DNA from: Lepidodermella squamata
Taxonomy: Eukaryota > Gastrotricha
Assembly (NCBI GenBank): GCA_047495785.1
Contig: JBLDXI010000001.1
Span: 3,720,001-3,784,000 of the forward strand
Reading direction: 5' to 3'
Length of the DNA stretch: 64,000 nt
The notes under the pieces are model-generated. The model had not been told where the DNA came from and did not search any database. It worked only from the letters and a program-made list of their open reading frames with translations. Shown one piece after another: positions 36,601 to 49,245 of the stretch. Positions within the stretch are counted from its first letter, which is position 1. The number at the start of each line of letters is the position of its first letter. Made by a program: the position numbers and the translations under genes.

Positions 36601-39600
36601 ACTCATTCGAACTCTGGGGGTCAACTTGACTTCAAAAATGGTATGACGATGACGTTCTGGCTGGCTCGTTGGGGGTTAACTGGCCCTGAGACTTTGGTGG
36701 CCTGGATGGACCCTTCAAACCCTGCCAACCCTGCTTTTACTCTGAAAACAGCAAATGCTGGTTTAGTTGTGAGCTTCGCATGCAGGAATCAGCCTTCATA
36801 TTCGGTAACCTTCACTGCTCCCTACACGCGTCATGTTGCTGGCGTGGGATCGCGTATACGCCCAGTCGCTCTAATTCATGCCATGGGCTTGTCAAAACTC
36901 ACCCTTTACCATGATGGTGAGATGCTTTTCTCGCGTAAACTGCCACTCGGTTGCCAGCTACCTACGTCTGGACCATTCCGCATCGGCGGATTGCCACTCT
37001 CTGAATTCTCCGGTAGCGATATGGCATGCTTCCAGATTTTCAACCGTGCTTTGACTCCAAGAGAAATCCAACAAGTTTCATCTTGCCCCAAGAAAACAAG
37101 TAAAATATTAAGAGCATTCTGATTTATAATTGACTCGGTCCATTTTTTGCCTTGTTGCAGCTCCCAATCCGGTGTTTTATATTGTTCAAGATGATACGAG
37201 CTGGGTTAGTGAATACTAGTAAATTATTCAAATTTGTAACATCTTCAACAATTCTAAGCTTCGAGATCACTCTGGCACGGTTCCAATAGGCTACGCCATG
37301 ACTCAGGCATGCACCTATTGGCTCGACCCAGGGCCTTTCACTATTAGAACGCATGGATATGACTGCAAAACAACCGATCGCATGTCCTCGTGGACCGGTA
37401 AATTTAATGTTAAATTACAGAGAATGAAAATTACCTGTAACACAGGCTGGAACACCTGGCCGCCACCTCAAGTTCGCAACTCGTGGACCTTGGCTTTATA
37501 CGCAAGAGTTGACTCGACGAGCACTATGACACATTTCGTCACTGTTGGTGCTGGATACTCCGCTGCAAGAGTAGGCATGACGAGCAATGGGAGACTGTAA
37601 GACGCCAAAATCATCTCGGAACGGGGTAATGTGTTGCCTTTTTTCAGCTTCGGCTGGTTTGCCTGCACAAGCTCTGAGACAACGACAGCTTACATCGAAA
37701 CACCTAATTTCGTCATGCCAGTTGGTCGATTCGTTCATGTTGCCTGGGTTCGTGATCAAACGACTGGAACAATGACACTGTATGCCAATGGCCAACCGAT
37801 TAACACAGTCAGTGGAACTTCGATGTCCACGTTGCCAACCTCTGATGGTGTCTCGGTTTTCGCTAGCCCTTGGTACGGTAACGGTGTAAGCGGAGCGTCA
37901 GCATGCGTCGTAGTCTACGCCGCTGCATTGGCCAAGTTCGAAATTCAAGCAATTACGCTTGGATGCCCGGGACTCAAAGATTGTAAGCCCAGTTGTATTA
38001 TTATTGAACCTTATTACGAAAATCAATCATTTACGTATAGTAAGGCCTACTTATTGCGAAGCTAACTTAGGCCAGCAACAATCTAGTTTCTATTGGTCCT
38101 TTGCGAACGGTATTGACTTCAACCCAGCGCACATTGACAGCGATCGTAAGTTGCTATCAGAATTCATGAGAAGCCAAATATTATCAGCTTCTCACAAACA
38201 GTTTCATCCTGGAGAGCATCTACCGCTTCCACTTCCGAATGGTATGGTATCCACTGGTTGTACGAAATGGAAGTTCGAGCTATACTGACACGAGGTCACC
38301 ACAATGCAGCGAATAATGAGTGGGTAACGACTTATCAAGTTGCTATGCATGGCCGTGAAGATAATGATGGATGGTCTTGGATTCCAGAAGTCAACGGTGT
38401 CGGGGCGAGGGTAATAGCTTTATTTCCATTCCTTTCACAGTGGTGGTAACTTGATATTCCCAGCTTTTCTACGGCAATACAGATCGAACCGGCTTGGTTG
38501 AAAACCGAATTTATCCTTCAGTGAGAACAAGATGGATCCACGTCCATCCTCAAACGTGGAATGGCTGGCCTTCGATGCGGCTGGCAATCAAGGGATGCCC
38601 AGGTCTGCTTAGCGTCACGATTCAGTTTACCTTAGTAATTTTCGGAACTATCTGAACAGGTGGAGGTCTCACTTGCACAAGAAAGCTGCATTACAATACG
38701 CAAGGAGTTAGCGTGAGTGCGCGTGCAGCCGGTAGCGATACTCCGGACGCCGCGATTCTCGAAATGTCTAATCATTGGTACATGACTCCTGTTGATTTCG
38801 TAACAGAGCATTGGATGAGGTGGTCTTTCGGAAATCTCGTGAAAGTCACAAGTGTAAGGAGATTCCCATCTCGCATGCTCGCTAGATTAGCCTTCTACAT
38901 TGAATAGGTGGCAACTCGAGGTGGAGGAAGCGCACGCTCATGTTGCTGGGTCACGGTTTTCCGACTCGCTTACAGCTACAACAATGTTGACTGGGAAGCT
39001 TACAAAGGCTATGACGGATGGGTTCGCCATTTCACTGCCAATACAGAGGCATACAATGTTGTTGAATATACGCTTCAGCCTCCGGTAACGTTGCGCTCTA
39101 TCCGATTCCACATCGAGGTAAAGATGCCCAACATTCATGAAGACTTGAAATAAATACCGTGCTATACAGGGCTGGTATAATTCGATCGCGTTGAGGGTGG
39201 GAATTTATGGCTGTATGGCAGACTATGAAGATACTCAATTCGCGCCAATGACTGTTACCCTAGGAGATGCGCCAGTTACCAGCGTGACGACCGCGCTATC
39301 TAATCCTAAAGTTGCCGAGATGTTCCAACCTTCTCCAATTGGTGATAGATCCGAGATTCATCTTTTCACCGGTGATATCACGACACCAGCCAAGGGCCGT
39401 TATCTGACATTCCTCAGCAGCACTTCTAATCAAAGGCTTGATATTTGCGACGTTTCAGCCTTTTCATTCAATGACCCGTGGCAGAATATCGCTTACAAGA
39501 GAGCCATTATACTGCAGCCGACAGCTTTTGCAGGAAATGCGGCTGACTTTTCGAAGTTCGGTACAGATGGCAAGACGTATCAATTCCTTAACATGGCAGC

Positions 39601-40616
39601 AGGTATGTTCTCAAATCCCCATATTTTCCATATTTTCCATAAACGCATGCTTCAAGGACAACCCTGCATCGTCGGTTGGCCAACATTGATCGACGAAACG
39701 CACTCGACTGAGACCAAATCGGTTATCGGTGGTATGCCTCAACTTTCATCGACTTGTTCAGGCAAAGTCGCTCAGTGGGAGATCAATTTGAACACCCAAG
39801 GCTACACCTGGCTTCAAAACATTTACATTTCAACCTGGACTAGAAGCACGTCAACTCAATACGCGCTGAATGAAACAGACGCAATAACCGTTCCGCCGCT
39901 ATTGAGGGAGAAGTATTACATGTAATATTTCTAAAAACAATGCTTGCGTCACAAGGTGATAAGCTTCATATCTTTCTAGTGAGATGACGTCTGCTGATAC
40001 CCTAACTGTCAACCCGAATCGATATATCGGGGTTTATCAGGATAATAACGACCAAGGCACGATTGAGACACATTCTTCGGCAACTGGCGTTAATCCTTTG
40101 TTGTTTTCGCCTGCAAGCTCTGTGCCATCGGCAGTCACTGCGACTGTCAAAACTACTGATATCAACACTCAAATGACTACCCCTGGTTACGTAACCTACT
40201 CTGGCACGAGTCAACAAGCCATGATGGTGAGAGGCTTCGTAACAGGTATGACTTGAACTGAGCTTCTGATTCAGGCTGAAATGATGCTCAATTTATTAGA
40301 CGGAAATGGGGTAACTTGGCTCGCTGTCGATCTTGGAGTCGCACGACCTGTGGCAAGGGTAGTTGCAGTGCTACCTCCAGACGTATTCGCGAAAACCCTC
40401 GCGAACACCGAAGTCCGAGTTGGCAACAACATCGCGTCGATTGCCAGCAATCCAATCTGCGATTACATCGATGGCGTTAAAACACTCGACAACCGCCATT
40501 CGCAACGTCCCTACTTTTATTACTGCGCTAAACCGCTGTTGGGAAGATACGTCATCCTGAACCGGCGAAAGTTCGGCATATTGCCCCTCGCTGAAATCAT
40601 GGTGTATTCGCGTTGA
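33648..40616 (+). CDS. giant secreted discoidin/LamG protein, copy B
   Basis: 1931 aa, 22 exons: 33648-33793, 33843-34041, 34097-34172, 34230-34757, 34813-35000, 35048-35579, 35635-36078, 36159-36371, 36437-37099, 37161-37204, 37259-37397, 37446-37596, 37648-37982, 38041-38145, 38202-38410, 38464-38602, 38660-38853, 38908-39117, 39170-39602, 39657-39921, 39980-40245, 40300-40616. Same module order as copy A. Many exons have identical lengths in the two genes (146, 199, 76, 188, 444, 44, 139, 210, 433, 265, 266 nt). The leader is MQGLPPGVILLVLMFVDKAA. The first discoidin module runs CGKPQPLGVS to QFEIHGC; the Cys-rich head has GCYSAYYNRATKQCTHYS. It lacks two introns of copy A (after the equivalents of 26397 and 28926) and has one that A lacks (37398-37445). 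The tandem head-to-tail arrangement points to one duplication of the whole gene. Confidence 0.85.
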
Positions 40617-40825
40617 ATTCACTTGGACAAAAAATGTTTTCTTCTGTTTGAGAATATTTGTGTTGGAACTTGAGTTTTGATGAACTTTTCAATGGCTTTG
40701 TACCCTCCATTCTATCAATTTCAATCTGCTTACATCACCTGTCGAAATCCGCTGCGAACGCTTTGAGGTAACAAGAACATAAGCATCATTCCGGCTGAAG
40801 AGTATACAGATATCGACGATGAAAC

Positions 40826-40860
40826 AATAAACTGAGCAATTATTACTTTATTTCAATAAA
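40826..40860. terminator. convergent poly(A) signals
   Basis: Plus-strand AATAAA at 40826-40831 and 40855-40860 serve copy B. A minus-strand AATAAA at 40847-40852 serves MRPL24, 95 nt past its stop. The two genes therefore probably overlap or abut at their 3' ends. Confidence 0.6.
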
Positions 40861-40947
40861 CCGTTACATTTCGTTCATTTCGATCATCATAAAAAATAAG
40901 TCTAAAAACAAACTAGCTCCTCATATATTGGCAGCAGCACCCGGGCT

Positions 40948-41673
40948 TCAATACCAGAACGTCGGCGCCTTCTTGCGCGTTTCTTTGATACCCATTTCTT
41001 CCATGATATCTTGCTCGAAAGTCTTCAGTTTCGGCGTGAATGTCACATTGGTCAATGCTTTTTCATTCGTGTCCTTCTCCGGCGTTTCGACATAGGTCGA
41101 CGGAGTAACACCATTGTCCACCTCATTGATGGCAGCTGGTAGCGGAATGATACGCCCAGACCGGGTTGAAACCCGAACCCGCTCGCCTTTTTCAGTAAAG
41201 CGCCACTCAGCCGAGGTGGGTTTGAAGTCGCCAGGGTCAACCAAAGCCACGTGCTTCGTGATTAGCAAAGGTTTTTCAATGCGCATGCAAGTAGGAGGGA
41301 CAGCCGCGCTATTTCGAGCCGTGATTTCGTACTTGCAGTTCAACCCCTCAACAAAGCACCAGTTACGCGGTTTAACCAGCTGGTTGATTATACCCTGTTT
41401 ACCCGCGTCCCTGCCCGCCAAAATTTGGACCCGATCGCCTTTGAAAATCAGCGGTTCTGCAATAGGTTCAACTAGAGTCTCGCGTTTTCGATTAGGCCGC
41501 TCAGCCAGGCGGTTGTTTTCTTTGAAAGCACTTGACCACGGTGGGTTTTCGTCGAATTGGAAGACTTTCACGCGTTGTTCCCGCCAGCCAGCTAGCGGAC
41601 CCTTCCACGACAAACGAAGGGCTTTTTCGTACATTTCATACCGGACATATCGTTTCCACCAAGACGACGACAT
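40948..41673 (-). CDS. MRPL24: mitochondrial ribosomal protein L24 (uL24m)
   Basis: 241 aa, single exon. The KOW motif is FKGDRVQILAGRDAGKQGII at about residues 85-104, followed by NWCFVEGLNCKYE, the rRNA-binding block typical of uL24; the basic N-terminal extension matches mitochondrial forms. Nuclear-encoded, acts in the mitochondrial large subunit. ATG at 41671-41673 is used; the frame extends upstream only through a TTG. It ends tail to tail with copy B, and its start is only 112 bp below the stop of the first SLC35G-like gene on the same strand. Confidence 0.93.
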   Translation of the reverse strand: MSSSWWKRYVRYEMYEKALRLSWKGPLAGWREQRVKVFQFDENPPWSSAFKENNRLAERPNRKRETLVEPIAEPLIFKGDRVQILAGRDAGKQGIINQLVKPRNWCFVEGLNCKYEITARNSAAVPPTCMRIEKPLLITKHVALVDPGDFKPTSAEWRFTEKGERVRVSTRSGRIIPLPAAINEVDNGVTPSTYVETPEKDTNEKALTNVTFTPKLKTFEQDIMEEMGIKETRKKAPTFWY

Positions 41674-41784
41674 GTTTATAACAAAGTCTAAGTTTAATTT
41701 ATTCAAAAATATTGATTAATCTGAAGACTTTGGCATTAAAATATTTGAGGTGAAAGAAAACACGGGGTTCAAAACGCAACAAAT

Positions 41785-44611
41785 CTATTTTGTGAATCTA
41801 ACGAGATGTTTGTAGTACCGCCCATTCGGAGCGAAAAAACTGGCATCGGCCAGCTCAGCTGATTGCTTTAGCTTATCGACAATGAAAGCTCTAAATATAA
41901 GAATAATCATCGATAGGGTAACAACAGCGGAGCCTATCAGTGACAAGAAGTGCGGGACAGCTTGTAAAATGATGGTTTGAAACGCGAACAGGACCGCAAG
42001 TTCTGCCGATCGGACTAGGGAGACGATGGCAGTTGGCACATGTCGAGAGGCGAATGTGATCAGAACTTGGCCGACCATCGATACAAAAGCACAGATCAGA
42101 GCAGCGGCGCGGTGCTCGTAGCAGGTTGGCCATTCGAATTTTCCCGTTGCGACAGCGATCGGCAGCAGTAGTGCTGCGCCGCCGAGGCCGAACCACCAGA
42201 CTACAAGGGTACTATTTACTTTGGCCAAACGCCGCATACAGACAATCGCGGTTGCCTAAAATAAAATCATAATAAACCGTTGAATAGTTTTCGTAAGTTA
42301 TCAAATTAAAACCCTACTAATAATTATTTTCGGGAATAATTTAACTCAAGTCATTCTTCTACGTGCCGATTCATCGATCATTCGCTAATGCAGAGCTGCT
42401 CAACCTTCTCATACCTTTCCTGCCTCTAATATTCCAACACTAGCGCACCATTATTCTCCGTGAAAGACACGGCGCTTCCAGGGGCTTTGCAACTTATCGA
42501 GTCTGCTTGATCTTGACGTTAGAATCTCTACTCTGCTGCTTTTAGGCATCACAAGCTCTGACTCATTGCCCGGGCATGACGGGACTGCCATCCTCTTGAT
42601 ACATCCTCTCGAAAGCTCCAATTTAGAAGTAATTACTCACCGGCTTCACTTAACGAATATTTTGTAGGCACTGATAACGTATCAACCAGTCCAGTTCTGA
42701 TTGGTGTAACGAGTCGCCAAGTAGCTCGGATTGGTCCATAAACAGCAGTAGGGTCTGGAAATACCTCAACAAATTCGGATTTCCTGATCAGGTTAAAGAC
42801 CGCGAAAGATTTGACTACTTTAAGAAAGCGCCTCCATGGCTTTACCATATCCAACGAAAAGATGCGAATAATGTAACTACACTTCTCAGCCTACAATCAT
42901 TGATGAGAATGTCATAACGCGGTTACCATCCCAAAAAAAATGGGCTCGTGTAACCAACATTAGCCATGGCAAGAAAATAAAGGGCTCAAAACAGACTTTC
43001 GTCAGCATCTTACAGCTGTTAGGGCGCAAGTGTGCCCGAAGGCGTTCGGGTATACCCGAGCCCGACTGGGTAATATCGTTTTGCCCGTCCATGATGTCTG
43101 TTTTGTTAAAATAAAAGAAATAAATGACTGGAATTTTGTTCATTCCATAGTCAATTTTTCTGATTATTATCATGTCATTGAACCAGTCGATCGTCGAGGT
43201 GGAGCTGCTTGAAGGCGTTTCCTGGATGCCGGCCGTGGCTGGCCCTCACATCCCTGGGGTGTACTGAGTGATTGGCCAAAACATCCGGGTCATTTTCCCC
43301 CGACCGCGTTGACCCTGAGGAGGAGGCCCAGGAAGCTCGTCTAACCGAACAAAAGCGAGTTCGCCAAGCTGCCCTTCAACCCTCTCGGGCGAAAGAAGAG
43401 CGCGCTGCCAAAGTTGTCCGTCGTGCCCGCTCTCCGAAGAAGAGCGCAATCCGGAAATCGAATTGCCCGAAATCGACCTGCCGGAGCTGCCCGATAACGA
43501 CGAGCCCACTCTATGATCGAGTAAATTTTTTCTAGTCTTCTATTTTTTCAATTAATGTTTTCCAAGAAGGCACAACTTTCGAGCCGCCTTGTCGCTGGCT
43601 GCAAAAAACTTCTTATAATGTGACCTAGTGCGAAAATCACTACTGTTTGATCAGGCGGAACTCGATAAAAGGATCGAGGAGACGCGAGTCGCCAAGAAAT
43701 TAAATTCCCTTGAGCGGCGGCGTGAAAACCGGCACCGCATCTACACCGTTGAGGGAGTCGACCGTCTCATCGATCGTAAAATTTACGTGAAAGACGGTTC
43801 GATTGCCTTCTATTATTCGATTCGATCTTCTATTAGCCACGAAGTAATTCTTCTCAAATTGTTCTTTTCGCTTTGTAAAGCCAAAAATCGATCGATTTTT
43901 ACGCAAAACAGAAATCAGTGAAATTTTCCATAGCTATTCGACAGCCAAAATTCTACGCGATTAGGAGTGAAAAAATACACCAATTTAACATACCTGCCCA
44001 CAGCTGGCCACCAAGGCACAGCCGCTTCCGATCAGACGGTCCATGAACGGTATATCTTGTCGGCCGGATGACGCCAGGTGGCTGGGGAAAATCAGCGGAG
44101 GTCGCATGATCAGCAGAATTCCACTTATCGACAGTGACACGAATAGAATATCAAAATAACGAAACGGCTCGCGGAGCACAATACACGCCAAAATGACGCA
44201 GAAAATAGGCGAAAAGCCATTGAAAATCACACCGGTTTCAGAGAGTGGCAAATACATTAACGAGGTGTAATAAAAAAACACGCCAGCAGTGCCGGACACG
44301 CAGCGAATAATTAGCGTTAACCACATTTTACGGAGATTCGGATCGCGGATCAGCTTGACATCATGGCTCGAACAAATCGGAGCAACGTAAATCGATAGGA
44401 ACAACATTCTCGACAGCGTGAGGAATAAAACATTTGAATCGCCGTTTGTCAGCAGGATTTTGGCGACCAATCCATTTACGGCAAACGTTATGGCTGATAG
44501 AAAGCATAGGAAAGCTCCGACGACGGTTGTTCGCGTCGAGAACCAGACAGCGAGGCGATGTTTGAATGTTTGGCGTACCGCTTTCACCTCCACATCATCG
44601 GTTATTTCCAT
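41785..44611 (-). CDS. SLC35G1-like drug/metabolite transporter, paralogue 1
   Basis: Ten-helix membrane protein with two EamA halves. The human relative SLC35G1 sits in the ER/plasma membrane, and the transported substrate of this branch is not established. 362 aa from exons 43994-44611 and 41785-42255, joined in phase 0. First half: GAFLCFLSAITFAVNGLVAK, LPLSETGVIFNGFSPIFCVI, GILLIMRPPLIFP. Second half: SMVGQVLITFASRHVPTAIV and a C-terminal GRYYKHLVRFTK. Most diverged of the five copies: it has VCMRRLAK where the others have GxRSCAGEV. Confidence 0.9.
42256..43993. other. 1.7 kb intron of paralogue 1
   Basis: Contains short reading frames without recognised domains (for example an Arg/Glu-rich one at 43272-43535) and a 14-nt palindrome TCGGGTATACCCGA at 43046-43059. 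Probably inserted mobile DNA, now unrecognisable. Confidence 0.4.
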
Positions 44612-45369
44612 TCAAGTCTCTCAAAAATCATATCCTAAAATTAATGATAAATTAAAATTAAGATGCCTCTTGAAAAAATGATGATAATTTAAACAAATTC
44701 GTGAATTCGGGCGAAAATCACACATCGGATTTGGAGAGAAAAGCTCAGCAATTTTCAAAAATTGAAAATCGACCTTTCGATTTTTCGATAATTTTTCGAT
44801 CTAAAATATTAACCAGGAGAGCGACATGCGAAATCTTCGACATGGTGAAGAAACTCTCAAGGCCGATGAAGTTTAGCTAACTTTTGGCCGTTAAGGATTC
44901 GATGAAGTCGTGTCGAAAAGCCCGAAACAAAAAATTTCCTTGGCAGATCGTCGGAAAGGCTTGACGTCTATTACATAGCTTATGACATCGAAAAGCAATG
45001 CGAGCTTACCCGTAGAAAAGATGCAACTGCTTTCCAGAGAGATTTCCTTCAAACTGGTATTGGCGTAATCACTTCAATTTAATCATAATCTATAAGGCGA
45101 AAAATCGAAATGTAGTTGAGGATTAAAAATGAGCTCATTTCATTACGGCGTACAAAAGAGGATCGTACAAAATCAACCTCAATATCAACTATCACCAAAT
45201 TCGCACCGAGATTTTTCGAAAGATTACGTCATTTGTGTCCTTGAAAATTTGATTATATTCAAAATTTTCAGAATAATTCAAGCGAAATTACTGAATATTG
45301 AAAAATGTTGGTGCACAATCTGATAACAGCATCGGATCAGATGGGGAAATTGAGCAACAAACTGTATTA
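44612..45369. other. intergenic between SLC35G-like paralogues 1 and 2
   Basis: 758 bp of AT-rich sequence. No conserved motif, exon or repeat was recognised; it presumably holds the promoter of paralogue 1. Confidence 0.4.
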
Positions 45370-48300
45370 TCATTTTGTCAAAACAAGAAAGAACTTGTAG
45401 TACTTAGCATCGGGTGAGAAGGTTTCACCCTGAGTTTCACAGCACTGCTTGAGCTTATCGATGAGAAGAGATCGTAGAACCAGGGCTACCATGACCATAA
45501 CAATGATGCATGAGCCAATAATTGAGAAGTAATGCGGATACACGCCGAGAAAGCTCATTTGGTAGAAAAACAGGAAAGCGAGTTCGATCGATGACGAAAG
45601 ACTGGCGATAACTGGTGAGATGTAGCGGACGGCCAGGGTCGTCGAAGCCTGGCCAACCATGCCGGCTGAAGCAGCCAGGACTATGCCAGCCCGGCCGAGG
45701 TAGGTTGATGGCGACTGGAAGCCATCGACGGCGAGCATTACCGTCAGGGCGACGCAAGAGCCGACGCATGAGTTCCAGAAAACGATTGCCGAGTAATGAA
45801 CGTCGCGAGACAGAGATCGGACGCTTAGAATTGCGATTGACTATAGAATGAATGATGAATAAAATAATAAATTCAAGATTTTGAATACTTCAATGAACAA
45901 CACAGGTCATTTCCGATGTCCTAGTTTTCAACAAAATTTAGAAAATTCAGGAGACAAAGATGGAATTTTTCTAGTTCCACTCCTAGGCATCCGATGGGAT
46001 GATTCGATTTGAATGATACTATATTTTAGTTTCGCACGCCGCCAACTAGCCTGGATGCACCATCTGCCGGAAGTTTTCTATCATACTGTTCACGTCGCGG
46101 TCGCGTGGCTTCTTTGCCGACAAGACTTTCCTAACAATGGTGTATGCCTGCGAATCATGGAATATGACCGAAGACGAGGAAATGGCGCTAAATACCCAAC
46201 AATACATATGGCTGCAATGCATTTTGGGAATTAAGAATGTGGCGTGCACGCGAAATCGCGAGGTTACTGCCAAAATCAATCGAAGACAGTGCTTAAAGTA
46301 GTACCGGGGATGCTACCGTGGCGAGTTTGCCGGGGAGGACCTTTTTCCCCATGTGAGCCAAGCGAGCGCTACCGTTCAATTCTCATTCCCGTTTGATTGA
46401 ACCACAGGTTATTCTGAGTATTGTCAGTCGATTCTCATAAGTTTTTGTTAGGTGAAAAATGGATTAGAAATGGGCACTCTCCTGTTTTCCAAAGTTTCTT
46501 CGAAGGAAATCGCCTGTCACATTGCTACCGAGAAGCGAAAGAAACTTTTTGATCATAGTCAAGAGTCTTTCATGGCCGGTCTGTTTTATCCAAGTCTTCA
46601 TCCAAGTCAAGATCGTGTACCTCTGAGTTGTAGAAATATTTCAGGGGGAGGGAGTCCCAACTACCTACTTCTTAGAACTTAGAACTTGCCAACAGTATAT
46701 TCACAAGTGCTTGAACAACTGCGGTTTCGATGATGACTATTTGAGGAAACACTGGTTGGCTTTCGCTACTTCGGCGTTTTTTGGGCGATTGGCCGGTGCT
46801 GGCCGTCGATTGCAACGACTTTTCCCACTGCCTAGCGCATGGACTCGAGCTTGGAATCGGCGATGTTGTTCTTGGAGTTCAAGCTCTTTCTGCACGACTT
46901 GTCCCACCTAAACAACATGTGGTATTTGCCCCTTGAAGAAGTTTAGAATAAGTTTCGGTTCGGCGAACAGGACGCCAACAAAAACGAGGGAGGAACGTCG
47001 TTGTTTGTAGCTTGCTCCGACTCGATTATGATTGCCGGCGGCGATTCCGATGACGTGAACCGAGTTCTATCGTGGCAACAGGGTGACGGGGAAATAAAAA
47101 ATGTTAAAGGTCTGATTCCTTTGGTTCTGCGATCTGAAGAAGACCGATATAAATTGCCAGTATTTTGCCTGGGCGGTGACGAGTCGGTGGTGGAATCGTT
47201 CGGTTCAGTGTACGGCAATGTCGCCGATCCTGTTCACCGGCTGAACTTTGACTCCATGGACTCGGGGCTAATGATACGGATGAACGGCAATCAAGGCGAA
47301 ATTGATTTTAGAAGAAGCCCTCGACTTCTACTTCGGTGCTCGGGAGCTTTGGCATTTCTTTTACGAATTTTCAAAACTAGGAATATCCAAAACTCTGGCT
47401 ACGGCCCAAACTGAAAAAGATATTTTAGGCGGTTGATGGTGATGCTCTGACATTACAGCCTGTCTCATAATGTACGCTGTCATATTTCGAGTTCTTTTAA
47501 TGAGGGATTATAATATAGGATTATAAAATATTGATAATCGATGCGTTCTTGATCAGCACAATAAACAACACAAATCTTGCTTGGAACTATATCATGAGAT
47601 AAAGCTTCCCTAATTTTTTCTTGATCTGGGATAAAGCTTGAGATTTTAATAACTTACTGCTACCCTGCCTGAGTTGTTGGTTAATGAAGATGAGATTGGT
47701 TATTTTTACCCCTCTATTTCACCCACGCCTATTATTGATCAGCGTTGTCTTGTTGATACGAGATGCGGTGAGCATGCGACTTCGAATGCGAACTATCTTA
47801 TCCCTATTCGTGAGGCCGTTGATTCGAAAAGATTTAAAATCGGTGGTGGCGGTTTATTGCCTTCAAGTAGCGTTGGTAAAATGTTTTTCGATTTTTCTTA
47901 AAGGACTGCTACGACCGCTGAGATGACTGCTGAAAGTTTGTTAATTCATGTTCACACCAATTTTTTTAAATCTGAATTTTCTACACTATTATTTCGTTTC
48001 CAAATAAATTCAATAGAACCCAGAACCATCAAATAATTTTACTATTACTTCTAACAATTTCTGTATTAATAATTTCAATTTTCAAAGCTTGTGCTTAGCT
48101 TTTAACTGAATTCCCACAAGCTCACCGTTGAATTTTCAGATTACAATTATTTAAGCATTTGAATTAAGATTTGCAACATAAAGCATCTTATAGAGCTTAT
48201 AGAATAGAATATAGAGTAGAATTTCCCGCGCGCTATTATAAATTATTTTTGAAATTATTGATTTTAAATTCGAAAATTTCTCTATTAAATAAAGAATTTT

Positions 48301-49022
48301 TCATAAAATTTATTTCCTACCTGAAAAAATGCCGCGACAAGAGCCAGACCGCCACCAATGAGCCGATAGTGAAGCAGGATATCGTCGTCGCCATTCGCGG
48401 CTAATTCAGGCGGGAAAATGAGCGGCGGTCGCAGAATCAGCAGGACTCCGGAAAACGTGCTCGCCATAAAAAAAGCATCCGTATAGTGAAACAGCTCCTT
48501 GAAAACAATGCGCGATAAAATTGACGAAAAAATCGGCAGCATCGATGTGAAAATGACGCCGACGTCTGAGAGCGGCGCGTAGTAGAGCGCGACGAAATAA
48601 ATTAAGCTGGAACTGCCGAATAAACAACGTAGAAACAAAGCCTGCCAGTGGCTCCTCAGCTGCTTCGATTTGACGAGAGGCACCTGATTCGCAGAACTGA
48701 TAGGCAAGACGAAAAATCCGATGAAAAATTGCTTGGAAAATGTGACGAAATAGGGCGAAACTTCACCGCTAGTCATGAGAAGTTTCGCAATTAAAGAATT
48801 CGTGGAATAGGCCATTGCGCAGAAAATACATAAAATAACACCGAAAAGCGTTGAACTAGCGCGAACCCAGATTGATACCTGCCGGCTGAGAGGTTCTTTC
48901 TTGGGTTTTTTAGTCAGAGGGACTTGGTCGGGTTGAGGCGGTCCAGGTGCTGTCGGAATATTTCTAGCGCTTTGAATCGACAGCTGCGTGTGAAGAACGA
49001 CTGAACTAGTCATGGCCTCCAT
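45370..49022 (-). CDS. SLC35G1-like transporter, paralogue 2
   Basis: 390 aa from exons 48321-49022 and 45370-45840. The second exon is 471 nt, the same as in paralogue 1. It has a longer N-terminal cytosolic stretch with a Pro-rich segment (PTAPGPPQPDQVPLTKKPKK). Motifs: GVILCIFCAMAYSTNSLIAK, YYAPLSDVGVIFTSMLPIF, LILRPPLIFP, GMVGQASTTLAVRYISPVIA, and C-terminal AKYYKFFLVLTK. Two ATGs (49022 and 49013) are possible; the first was taken. The single intron is 2.5 kb. Confidence 0.88.
45841..48320. other. 2.5 kb intron of paralogue 2
   Basis: Holds scattered plus-strand reading frames (46452-46682, 46711-46911, 47001-47414, 47674-47901) with higher GC than the surrounding DNA and several stops. 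They look like a decayed insertion, but no transposase, reverse transcriptase or other domain is recognisable. Confidence 0.35.
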
Positions 49023-49245
49023 TTTTCATCAAATTTATAATAAAAAAGATTCTAAAATATTTAAAATGAAAAGATCAATCATATATTTAGGGTACAATTT
49101 CAAAATTCAGCAAAATGCAACAGAGGCAAAATATCAACACTGGGTAAAACTATCACAATTATGACTGTAAAATTTAAAAAATTTCAAAATTTAAGGTAGA
49201 TTGCACGATAAGGCAAAACAAGTAAAATATCTTTCAGACTAGTTT

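Noticed and set aside
24770-40616. Copies A and B as an assembly duplication
   Set aside because: They differ throughout in codons, exon lengths and three intron positions, so they are true paralogues.
43272-43535. Arg/Glu-rich frame in the paralogue 1 intron
   Set aside because: Low complexity, no recognised domain and opposite strand to the host; not annotated as a gene.
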